Below are positions 12,996-24,868 of a DNA stretch of 64,000 nucleotides, piece by piece. Below the pieces are notes generated by a model. It saw only the letters and a list, made by a program, of their open reading frames with translations, had not been told where the DNA came from and searched no databases. The stretch comes from Dipylidium caninum (Eukaryota; Platyhelminthes; Cestoda; Cyclophyllidea; Dipylidiidae). Both the position numbers and the translations under genes were made by a program. How positions within the stretch are numbered: position 1 is the stretch's first letter; every line of letters starts with the position of its first letter. Where the stretch lies: assembly GCA_017562135.1 (NCBI GenBank), contig QEYB01000448.1, forward strand, positions 1,054,001 through 1,118,000, given 5' to 3'.

Positions 12996-15900
12996 ATATC
13001 TGACGAAAACGTATATCCATCATGGGCTTTGCTTTCCAAATGCTACAGAGCAGCACTTCAAACGTACTTCTCGAGGGATATCGCCCAGCCTCCGCTGAGT
13101 GCGCGGCGAGGGGGAGGAGAGCTCTGACGTGGAGAAGCTGTACCTAGTTGCTCGTGTGTCACAGGAATTGAGTCGTTCACTTGCACAGGCGCATGTGTTT
13201 GTTTTGACGTTCACTTGCCTCAGTTCCCAAACACTCACTTTCATTCAACAACGCTGCAAGCTGGCTTCCCTCAAGACCTTTGACTCTCAGAACACAGCAC
13301 AACACAACACAACTTTAGACGTGAATGACAGACTTGAAGGGTGTATCGACATGACCAGCCATTAGGAACCGAAGTGAATGACTTGGTGAATACCCTAGAG
13401 TAGCGGGCCGTGTGTAGACTCGAGGAGCTGCACGACACATGGCCAGACCTATTCATGGGTTCCGATGCATTTAACTTAAAGGAGGAAATCCTGAGTCGAT
13501 TGCGTTGGCTATCATGGGGACTGAAAGAAACATGCTCTTTTCCTGTCAGGGTAAGACAACGACCTCGTCTTAGCGGGCAAGATAAGCAAGAAAGTGGCAG
13601 CATCAAAGTAGTCATTGGAGCATATAAGACTTTGTGGCTGACATACTCCACCATCACGCCAAAAGAACCCAAGTGAAAGTGAAAGGAGAAGAGCAGGACG
13701 GGATAAGAGCTCCCCTATTTGTCTAACTTAGCACAAATTGGGACAATATTCTGCAATCACCGACCAACACTCGATGTCAACGGTGTGAGGAAAAACGTCG
13801 ACACATGCGACTCCACTCAACTGCGCACAACGATGAGACGGGAAAGCCCTACTCAATGGGAACACGTAGTTATTCTTACAAAAACAAGCATTGTAGATAT
13901 TATTCTATGTGAAGAAAGGTTTTTCTGTTTTTGAGTCTTCAACAACCAGTAATTTTACAGGCGAGGAGAACTTCTTTTTTGCAAAAAAACTCAGAAAGAA
14001 GAGTCTCTCACAGCCTTGCAATCACTGACTCGTACAAATCCAATTACCATTTCTCTTCGTTGCCTTAAGTGAATAAGTTTACGGGAACCTGGTGTGCAGT
14101 CTTCCCTGGGCTCGTTGAGAGTCCACTTTCTTAAGTAGTTGCGTGCAAACGAACAACACAATAATGGAGGAATGAGGCTCCGTCATCTAAGAATGGGTGC
14201 TTTAAGTGCGAAGAAATAGTGGCATGTCACCAAACACTCTCACAGACACTCCATCTTCTGCTGTATGGTCACCGAAGCAGTCTTAAAATTATCTTTTGGA
14301 GGCTCTCGTGGAAGGATCACTGCGAATAAAAACATAAATACTGGTAATGTTCCCAATCTTACGAGTCTCGCAACACAGATAGGGGAACCCCAAATGTTAT
14401 TCGTGTCCCGAAAAATGAATGCATACTTCGCAATACGCACCGAAGCTGTCACCGCTTTGCGGAAACGGACATGCAAAAATCCATCACGCGGTTGTTAACC
14501 GGCAAAATCGGTGGGTGGAGGATTTTACAAATTCTTAACATTTGGAGTTATCGTTCAAAGGTACACTTCGTCTTCAAGGAGGTAAATCTTCCATGGTTTG
14601 GCCCCCGCCCATTTACCGACTGAGTGCAACCCCCTGAGAAATGGGTGAGGAGAAGAAGAAGAAGAATCTGACATGGTAGTCTCCGAACAATGCTAGTGCG
14701 TAAGTCTATTTTCTTCCTATTAAAAAATAAAACAATTACTAGCTCATGTCCGACATTGTTGAGTAAGAAAGTCGAAGAAGTGAACTTGTTTGAGTCTTTT
14801 CTTTATCCTACCACTGGTGCGGTTGTTCCTCCGCCTTCCTTAGTACGGATCGTCTGGAGAGGGGGGAAAAGATGCGTCTTGTGCGTTGAAAAATACACAC
14901 AAAACGTTAAGGTGCTCATCTCAGTTGAATGCACACAAAGTATGCAACAGTGATTTTGTGGAGTGAGTTAAAGTTAAAAAAAACAAAATTAGGCCGCTAT
15001 CTTACACCAGGGGTAGTAGTATGGTCCTAAAATCGAGTAGAGAGCAGAGAGTGGAGAGTTAACAACTGGCGGAGTTGGTTTAGGCCACTTACGATGGGCG
15101 CAGACTTCCCGGTAGCTTATCCACGGTTCGTGCTCGCAACACAGGTCTACGAAGACAAGGAGGAAGTGGCAGGCGGACAACATTACTTTGCACATCCTCG
15201 TGGAGTTAGGCGGCAAAAAATCTCGACGCGGGTATCTTGTCAACTTAAGATGCGAAAGTGAAACAGAAAAGACTTACGCGCTTGATAGGGCGGGTAGGTG
15301 GAGACAACTACCTTCTCACGAATCTTACGACGACCTAAATTATTCAACAGAGGCAAATAAAAGCATCGAGGTGCAAAGGCGGGACTGTTTGAAGCTGCGG
15401 TTTGGTAGTATAATGACTGGTTAGTTTCTGTGGCACAATGAGCGGACTTTTGTCGGCGGTTAGTGCTGGACACCAAGAACAATGGCACCGTGCGGGAAAT
15501 GGGGACCGGATGTCGGGGAGATCACATACCACAATGGCATTCTCTGCAGCGGCATCGGCAGCCTAAAGGCATCAACACCACGGGTTGATGAGGAAATTAG
15601 TGTTAAAGACGCCTAACTAAGGTCACCATTCGTGTGAAGTAAATGAGAAAAATGTGCCACTTTCTAGCCTGGCGGCTTTTCCCTATTCTCTCTTACACAC
15701 TGGGGCGTTCGAGGTCTTAGGCTGTAATTTTAAGGCAATAAACTTACAGTAAGACCGGGACCTCTTGCCTAAAGTAGACAAAGGCGGGTGTAACGCTCGG
15801 ATGAGGCGTCTGTGCGTACAAAGTGGCAGAGCAACGAGGAACGAGCATCACTTACCCATTGTGACTTCACACCAACACTTTTTCGCTTATTTAAATACAC

Positions 15901-18589
15901 AAAGAGGGTAATAAACCTTTGGTGACATAGGGAATCTCCAGTGAAATTCCCTCAATGAGAGGCATAAATCAGTTGAGTGAAGGTGGAAAGCTCTTGTTTC
16001 CATGATTTGCTCCACCATCGCCACGACTCCTTTTGTCTGCTTAACTCCTTGTCCTGGCAGTGAGATATCACCAAATCATAAATGGTGGGGCATTCTATCC
16101 TAAGAGGAGAAGCGACTTTTTCTCCTTTCGGTGGGAAAGAAACCAAGGAATGGGAGAATTTGGGAAGAAGTTGGCAGGAACTGCTCGGAAGTGTCTTCAT
16201 ACTCTGAGGTGAATTAAGCTTTGACTCTCAAAAACCATCATTAATCAGTAATATGCAATGTAGACCTTCAATTTAATGCCACTGATTTTTTAATATGCCT
16301 TGTCTTCCTTCGCGTGATCTCCTTCGCGAAAATCACACTTTTAAAAGCTGCTGAAAAGGGCGCAGGTCTCCTCTTAGTGTTCACACTGACTGTATCGTTA
16401 GCTCAAAGTTTAAACTTGGGGTGGAAGAACACAGCAGACCTTGGCGACGATTGTGTCTTAACGGTGGCAGTTTGACTCGTGAAGTGGCAAGGGACTTCAA
16501 GGATACAACAATGACCTAGAATCGTCTAAGTCTTTTAAATCAAGATGTTCGGATATGACGAACATGTAATGAGTGAGTCTGTGTTTCTGGGGCCACAATG
16601 CCGCCTGGAGATTGACGGATGAGAGACAGGGATAACATCAGTCGTGCCCTCACGCTAATTATTTCTCCTTTTTCTACCCGATCTTCCCACGACTCCTGAC
16701 TGACATCTGAAATATGCCCGTCAGGCAGCGCCACAAGACCGGAAACATCCCACGATGCAGTTAATGAAGAGGACAGCGCGGCGATCCTGTTAAAGAAGTT
16801 CCTATATATTCGCACACACCTGTCTTCTGGCTGAGACCAAGTGGGGCCGTCATTTCTGACCGCGGCGGTGTTGGGACCACTACTGCGGAGGAGTAACTTC
16901 GACAAATACTGAAAATACTGCTAGTCAAATCAACTAGGTTGACTTGAAGGGCTGCCTGTGCCTCAACGACGCCGACTATTGCTTGAGGTGTAGCAGTACG
17001 CCAATGCATTTACCGCAGATACCTATAAAAAGTGGGGCAAAAACAGCTTCTAGGCTGCCAGGTATTGTTATTTAAAGTGGTTTTATAAGTGGAGATGGCT
17101 TACAAACTCTACGAAATGAATAAGGTGACACGCCGAGGCAGATTATTTTTACGGCGTTTGAATTACAGCGGAGAAGTTTAAGACCTAGTTAAAATGAACC
17201 CGAAGGACATAAAATCGTGAATGACATTGAGAAGTGTCGTGTGACTTCCACAGACGCTGATTGCGTTTTGCGCCTTTACAATAATTAGTCGGCGATTCAT
17301 TAAAACACCAGTTGGTTCAAAATGCTTCAAATTGTGAGTATTTTAACATATTTGTGGAGCAAAAGCCGTTAAAACGGCAGAAGTGGGTGAAGAATGCGAG
17401 CAGAAATGCAGTACTCACTGATGATCATCACTTGTCAAGTAATTCGTCCCAAATCGGACCAGCAACACACAATCTAAGACAAATCTTGACCAACTAAGCC
17501 GCATGCGCTTACTTGCAGATCCGCTGCCTTTAGCCTGGTCATGATCACTCCCATCCTCTCCCCTCCGCACAGCAAACGCACGTCTCAAGCGTTGACGGAG
17601 AGGAGAGAGGCATCTCGGGAGGGAATTACTGCCTTTCACCGGCAATACACGTCTGTAGTGAATTGAAAATACTCCAGGGACCTAAGGGACGGGAGAATGG
17701 AGGACAGGGAGTTAGCCTGGGCGAGATTTTGTGTTGTGAATGCGCCTCAGTGCACCTACCCTTTGCGAACGCATTTACCTGGAAATAACATCAAGATAAG
17801 GGAATAATAGTCGATCTGCTAGGACTGTGGCTGAATTCACGGGGTGAGATGCAGCGGTTCTTCCGACGAGGTTGAAACAGGATGCCAATATTTATGTTCC
17901 TCGGCCATACAAGTTAGGAGACATGGTTAACGAAGTGTCTCGATGCGCTGTCCCACTTCATGCCGGTATAGCAGAAGAGGAGTTATCGCTAGTAGCATTC
18001 GGGATTTTTCAAGACTCAGAGGCAAAGCCGTGCACCACTAACGCACCAGGAGCAAAAAATGTGTTTCACATCAAATTAAAGCAAAAAAATAGAACACCAC
18101 AGGAGTAGAGGTTGCGAAAGCCTCCGACAGATGCTGAATTGGCCCTAGTTGACATTCGCACCGACAAAACCCCGGTAAAGACGAACAGAAAATTCCCAAA
18201 GTACCGCGATGAGGCACTCGACACTTCGGTTATTGCGAATGAAGTCACGGGGTGTGAATTTGCCGAAGCATACTTGCCCCTAAAAGAAGGGTGTTGGTCA
18301 AATTATTTATTAAAGCATTCACTCGACGTTGCATTCCAAGGATGCTAAACTCACTAAATGGCATTTTGCCTTTCAAGACTTTTTTCCTCATAGCTGCGAA
18401 ATATAGCCTGCGGGACGACTCATCTTCCGGAGTAGAACCTACGCCCCTCGGCCATGTATTGAGCTTTGTCGGCTACGAAAGGAAGTCTACGCATGGTGTG
18501 ACTGCCTTGGTCTAGTTTCTACTAAAAGGGGGTTTGGTGGGCTAAAAACTCGTGGAGGTAGAAGTATACTTCCCTGACTTATCTGACTT
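12996..18589. other. Gene-free stretch
   Basis: I could not recognise a gene here. Two adjacent frames at 17,872-18,348 (plus) are separated by one stop and read like ordinary protein, but they match no family I know and have no clear splice sites. No mariner or micro-exon family signature is visible. Confidence 0.4.
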
Positions 18590-19405
18590 AACATGGCGCG
18601 AAATGGGCATTTTCGTTCGGTTTAAGCAGCTGATAATGCATCGGTCCTCCAATGTCCCACCACGTACACACGGCAAATTTTTCTCAATCATGGGTGGAAG
18701 AGTGACGTTCTCCGGGTTCACAAATATGCTCCCATCGGTGAGACTTTTCCGTAGGTAGTCCACTTTTCATCTCCAGTTGCCATCATCCCGTTCAAAAATG
18801 ACTCGATTTCATTCCGAGCAGGCAGAGATGTGCATACGACGACTCGAGCCTCGACATTCTGCTGAATTCGTTCATGTGGCACCCATCTCGAACATTTCCA
18901 CACCATTCAGCCTTCCCGAATATGTACTGAAATGGTTTGCTAAGCTTAACCAAGTCTTTCTGCAATCTGCGATGTTGTGAGATGAGGACCTTTTTCCAAC
19001 ACGGTCTGAACAACACCGTCGTCAATGGAAGACGGTAGAGCAGAAGGTGACTTATCAGAAAGGTGTCCACCACTGCCTTCAAATCATTCGGAGCATCTGT
19101 CGCATGTCCCATTAGAAGCTGTGCCTTCACCCAGACACTTTTAACAAATTTCTAATGCTTCTGTAGCACTTGCGTCTTGTTGAAATTCGGATGAATTGCA
19201 GTGACTTAAATGAACTTAATCAGTAGCCACTACCGTTTCACACTTGTGACTAACTGCAATCAGCTTTGTTTTGATTAATTTGCTACGTCAGAACGCATAA
19301 GCGAAAGCGATAAGATTAGAGAGCCGAACATGCGTCAAGTAAACATGCGTAATGAGTTGAGAATTGTTGTTATTAGGAAACGAACGGATCTTTCGGGTAG
19401 ACATG
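18590..19405 (-). pseudogene. Mariner transposase fossil M4 (mosaic, 3'-truncated)
   Basis: A minus-strand mariner fragment with the linker VPHER, the MATGDEKWTTYGK block and N-terminal sequence. The 5' end (about 19,385-19,400) has the cggatctttcgggtagac terminal motif, and the C-terminal half is missing beyond about 18,590. Its parts come from two sources: 18,757-19,033 is near-identical to M1, while both flanks match M2/M3. Stops interrupt every frame. Confidence 0.82.
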
Positions 19406-20489
19406 ATCGATGCAGAAGAATGAAGAAAATTGCTAACTCCATCACTCCTAACTCCGTTAAGTAGAAGTCTCCTTTTAACTCAGTTAAACTTTTAAAGTTG
19501 AGACTGGCGATGACAAATAATTGTGATGAAGGTGTTGCGGCTGCTCCGATCCTCCTGTCCACCCGGCTCCTTGCAAGTCTCCTAAGCGAAGCTGACAATT
19601 GGACGAGGGCAACGGTGTGAGGCAACGAGACGTCCAACCCTCGCGCCACTTTCACACGCTTGCCCTGATGCGCTTCCGGTTAAAGTGCTGCATCTCCCTG
19701 ACGGAGGGAAATGTGGGACTGCTACCTCCGCCCGAAGTGGCGCCTGAAAGAGGTGACATTTGACACGGAATTGTACAGTGGGATGAAAACGCCATTTAAG
19801 AAATTAATGTCAACGCGTCATCAGCATCATCCTCATTCAGCATCGGGTTCAGCATAATGCCCAAGTGTGACACGAGATGCTGAAAAAGATTGTAAACGGA
19901 GGTTGAATCGCAAGAGACGTTGAATAGTCTGTGGCAGCAACGTTACTTGATCCACATATTCTTTAACTAATGAATTTCATGATATCCTAATGGGTACTGC
20001 TTTTGAGATGGGAAAATCTGGGCCGTTGTTGAAAGTAAAACAGTAAAATGCGGCTGTGAAAATAGTCCCCGGGGGGAAGGCAAGAGAAGCCATCAAAGTG
20101 AATCCATCTTCTTTAGGTCGAGGCCTACTCATCCGCAATAAATAAGGTAGAAAAAGTCTCTGCATAATGGGGAAAATAACCTGGCTGAAATGAGCTGAAA
20201 GGCCCCTAACTTCCTCGTGTACCCCTTCATCATATTTTCTTTAAGTCTAAATTTATAATCCGTCAGGCTTGAGAATTACACTGATGGAGTGGAAATTGTT
20301 TAGCAGACGTTTTTGTTGGGCCTGCGTTCAGCTGCGGTCGAGAGAAATGCTCTGTAACGTGAGGTTGATATTTTCATTTATAAATTTTGAAGGTATTTCT
20401 CTCTTTTCTCTCTCTCACACATTTCGGAAGGTTTTTTGTGTTTGTATCCCACTTCTACTCTATTTTTCGCCGAAACCAGAGCGAAACAA
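19406..20489. other. Gene-free stretch
   Basis: No gene, repeat copy or splice-site series that I can support. Confidence 0.45.
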
Positions 20490-21160
20490 TGCCTGGTCTG
20501 CATCTGCTTTGTCTGTACGAGTTCAAATTGCATCATAACGCAGCTCAACAGGCTTCGAGAAACATCAATTGAGCGTTCGGAGATGGATTCCCTAATGAAA
20601 AATGCTCAACATTTGTTCCCGGAATGTTGTTCCTGCAATCTGAGTATTGTCAAGGCGTCTAGCCTCGAGGGTGACTACCACCAGCCCATTTTGCTGAAAA
20701 AGAAGAAGACTTAAAGACAATGACTATGGATTCCGCTTCAGACGCAACTATTCTTGAACTTGGGTCCAAACTACGTAGGACCTAGCGGTCTTCATGGCTG
20801 TGTTAAAACAGACTCCCCCTGCAATAAGTGAAAAAGAAAAGCGGACTCATGTCTGCTACTGCAAGTGGTCAATCGACGTCAGAACGACCGCATGAAATTT
20901 CAAATGCTGCTGACAAATTAAATAACTTCTCCACAAAGCGAAATTGTCCCACATCCTCCATACCTGCCCACTATTTCACCCAACGATCATGACCTTTTTC
21001 GTAATTACGGATCATTTTTGAGAGAAAAAAGTACGATAACCAAAAGGATTAACTAAAAGACTGTGAAGCGGTTATTGACGCTAGTGATGAAGGCAAGAAG
21101 TCGTCGATGCCAGCGGAAGTTATTTCTGTTGCGAATAATAAATAATGCAAAAACTACGCT
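20490..21160 (+). pseudogene. Mariner fossil M7 (internally deleted)
   Basis: The N-terminal helix region reads LYEFKLHHNAAQQASRNIN and, after a stop, AFGDGF (about 20,511-20,595), a clear match to mariner N-termini (YEFKLGHNAAEAARNIN type). After a gap it resumes with a C-terminal portion: ADKLNNF (about 20,905), then EVVDASGSYF near 21,097-21,130, which corresponds to the WQKVVDNNGxYF end of mariner proteins. The catalytic core is missing or unreadable. The left edge of the X duplication (20,838) falls inside this element. Confidence 0.7.
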
Positions 21161-22024
21161 CTTTTCTAATTATATTCAACGCTTCTACTGTAATATAAAA
21201 TAACATCCCCCAATTCAGCTGAGAGACCCTCAGCTTTCCAGTCTTCTCTTTACCTCTATTTTCTTCAAATCTAAGAATATATAATTTTTCGAACTTGGGA
21301 GTTTAACTACATTTCTTAAACAGCAATCTGGATTCCCCAAAATCATCACGAAAGCAACCCTCATGCGAACTTGGTTGTTGTAAGGAGAGTTATGATGGAT
21401 TAAGGGGGAATGTGGCGGGAATAGAAGAAATCGCCTAATTCCTGTGGTTAGTGACTGAGGGAAACTGGGATGACAGTTGACTTTTAGTTGACCTAACATC
21501 GAGTCAATTGCTCTAACAGATGACAGGAAGAAGGTAGTTGTGTTTCTTTTGCATTTCCCCGTGTCCTGGGCATGGCGACTCATTCGTGTGTAGCAGCAGA
21601 TAAACTGACTCTCGCACAGCGCGCCTTTGTTAATGTTTCCTGCGCGTTTTGGTGTTCTTCGATGATGTCCACGCAATAGTAGCAGACAGAGTGGGTATGA
21701 ACAGAGGGCACACATAACGCAACCGCATTTCTACCGGTTGAAAGGCAAAGAAGGTTAAAATGAACCTCAAGTTAAGTTTAACTTTAGTTGAAATTTAGTC
21801 AAGTGAAGATGAAGTGACTTTAATGTTTTCGTGGTCTCCATTGAAGCGAATATTCTATCTTCTACAAAAAAATTTAAATTTAGGGATAAAAATCTTTTTC
21901 TCCCCGCTACTGGGTGAAACTCCTTGGCTTGCAGTAGTAGTAGTAATAGAACTTGAAGTTGAAGAGATTCAGAATCGTTGCAGAGTTGGAAAAGACCGGG
22001 AATAATTAATATCACCATGTATAA

Positions 22025-23150
22025 GACTCGTTTGCCCACACTGAGACGACAAAGACAGTTGAACGAAGAGGGCGTTCAACATCACGTCACCCATAACAGC
22101 GAGGACGAAATGCTGTCTTTCCGTCAATCGCGTCATTCTTGCCCACGGACGGTCCTCACTTCAGTCGCACGTCCAGCAGACGGGAGAACGGCCACACAGG
22201 CAGCGTCAAGCCGTCTTCTCGACGTCCTCACGGCGCCAGACTCATTGGCCTACACTGAGAGGAAAGGAAGGGGTGAACGAGTCGTGGGCTCAAAACCACT
22301 TCTCCTTCAATAGCCGAGCGGAAACTGCTGTGCCTACTCCAGTCCGCACGGCGTCCTCGCTTCCGACCTCAACTCCTTCCGAGCGACGACATGCCAGGTC
22401 GTACGCCGTTTCGACATCACCGTCCATGTGGCTGAGTGGGAGGAAGAACCGTCTACTGGGGCGTCACGAGTGGATGAAGTGTTTGCGGCTCCTTTCCCAG
22501 GTTTCTCACTTCGTTTGAAGGCGCCTCCTCGACACGATGAACATTAATGTGATGTAGATGTGCATGAATCTCACTTCATCTTATTCCACCTGATCCTGCC
22601 TTCCCGTGCCGCCCCGACCAGACTCGACCCGCCCGCTCTTCTCGTCTCGTCTCGTCCGTCTCGTCTCGTCCCTTCCTTCTTCTTTGACTAGTCAGTTCCA
22701 TTTAAGGGGAGCAGCAAGGGGCAAAGGAAGAGGGAAAAGTGGAAAGGGAGCCGTTATGTTTGGTATCCGCAAACGCGAGGCCAGTGTGCAGGAGTGTGAA
22801 AGGCTGCTGAAAAAGTTGTTGCTGCTACGACACGTGAGAGTGGATTCCCGAGCTGCTCCGCCTAAAAAGGTTTTCCCTTGTATGGGAGGACTTTGGGGAA
22901 GTCGCTCCATGACTGAGGCCAGAAAGTCTGCGCTTTTGCTGTGGCCGCAGCTTCCTTGCATGTCCCCGTGCTGGGAAGGTTCGAGAAGATTGCAAAATGG
23001 ACGAGATTGCCTTCATTAGTTGACACCACCGAGCAAGAACTCTTGTGTCACAAATATTAGGATTCTACTTACCTACCTGGTCGGTTGGCATGCGATAGGA
23101 TGCCCATCGTCGGAGTCTTTCTACACCCCATTTATGGTAACAATAAATAC
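22025..23150. repeat. Dispersed repeat R1, copy 2
   Basis: Second copy of the 1.1-kb repeat, with the pentanucleotide tract at about 22,640-22,672 and the terminal AATAAA-like sequence at about 23,144. Confidence 0.7.
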
Positions 23151-24813
23151 CTTCGAGCTATGGGAGTTTAAGATCATTTCATGAATGATTAACGAAAAAA
23201 TTGCCACTAAATTTTACACTAGGGCACAAGTTTTACTGCGAGCTGATGCGTTTGAAGGCCTCTGTGGGTTTAGAGTAATTCTAAAGTAGCTTTTCGCGAT
23301 TAATCCTCGGCCTGCAATAGTTGTTAGAATAAAATACCAACTTTTGCATATTTAACTGGCTCTCCTGATCATGCGGACCGATGGCGTGACTTCTAGGAGG
23401 AGGTGCAGACCAGTGAATATCACCTGTGACTGATGTAACAGCTGTCGTAAGACGAGACGAGTTGAGGAATTAGCTGCTCTGCTAAAAGAAGGTAGTGAAG
23501 GGTCAAGTTGTTAGATTGCAAAATTTTCGCTCCGCCTCCCATTGGCTCTCCTTTCTCCAACCGTCTCCAATTTATTCAGCCACTCTGAAGGAAATGCAAC
23601 TCGATTTAATGATGGACGATAAACGAAGGAGAAGAATGTTCCACCGACGCAGCGGGTCGACGTGTCCCCTCGGTGCGTGGGTCTCATAAATGCCAGTTGC
23701 TTCCAATCCACGAGAACGCGTACCGAATTTTGCCACTTCCCCAACGAAGAACTGGGATAATTGGCGAAAGTTGAGCAAGCCTATCCAAAAAAATAAAATA
23801 TTTTCCCATAAACGCTTTTTAAGCCTTTTGTTTAATGGATTCACTTTATTACTTCAACGCACAGCCCTCAATGAGATTGTACTTTTCTGGTAAAAGGACT
23901 TATATTGGGGAAAAAAGGCCCACGCCAGTTCAGTTTCATTAAGGCAAAAGGGCAGTAGGGAAGTCACCCCACCCCACCGCGTCGCCTCGTTCGCCCTGGG
24001 AAGTCGCTCTAGGCCAAAGTGGGTGGAGTTTCGATTTTGACGTAGGTGGTGGACTAGGAACTCAAGTAGACGGCCACGAGACGGAAGAAGTGAGAGTGTG
24101 GAGATGGCGGTCACTGGTTCTGATGCCAGTCAATTGCGCCAGAGTAAATTTTAGCCAGAAAAACCTGGTCAAATCAACTACTTGGTGTAGAACCTAATGC
24201 GCTATAGAAACTAGGCAAAGTTGTTTGTCGAGTTTCTGACCGTTTAATTGATTTCGACTTCGGATGTGCCCAGTCAGGAGATCTAATGAATCGGTTTCTT
24301 ATATTTTAATTTTGTTTTGCCCAGCAGACTCAAGTATTCAGGACTTTGGGGGCATTTGTAAATCTTGGAGGACTTTATATAAATATTGTTAAGATCACTC
24401 AGTTTGGAAACTTCTAAATTTGTGAAAATAAGCACAATCTACCAGTGAAAAAATCACATGACATACTACTAAACTTCTATTTTTGACATATAAGTAGGTT
24501 ATCGGGAGTGACAGACAAAGCAAACAGGGTGGAACCACGGCGTCAAGTTATTTAATTATTAAAGTAAAGCAATCATCTGCTGAATACAACTCTTTTGGAG
24601 GTAACATAAGTAGTGCCGAGCAGGCGCTTATGATTTAACAGACGTTATTATTGACGAGAACGTAGAGGGCCCGAACTCTGAGGCGGCGATGAACTGAGAC
24701 AAAACCCCTACGAAGAAATATTTGCGTCATTCACAGCGGGTAGGTGTGAACTACATGTTGATTGGTCAGCAAAAGGTGATTGAATGGAAAGGCTTGGCAT
24801 AATCGTTAGAAGG

Positions 24814-24820
24814 TATATTA
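24814..24820 (+). promoter_or_regulatory. TATA-like element upstream of gene B
   Basis: The sequence tatatta lies 49 nt before the predicted ATG and is kept in the other two copies that retain this region (near 57,953 plus, and about 52,913-52,919 minus). A transcript starting about 30 nt downstream would have a very short leader. Alternatively, the ttcacag ending at 24,848 could accept a spliced leader. Confidence 0.4.
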
Positions 24821-24868
24821 GGTAGCCCCGGCAGAGATCGCTTCACAGGTAGCAGGAGAAGACGAGTG

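Noticed and set aside
17872..18348. Two adjacent frames separated by one stop
   Set aside because: They read somewhat like protein but match no family I know, and no intron can explain the stop.
21600..21720. A minus-strand stretch (AGNINKGAL) faintly like a mariner N-terminus
   Set aside because: The match is short, no other mariner block follows, and the frame does not continue.
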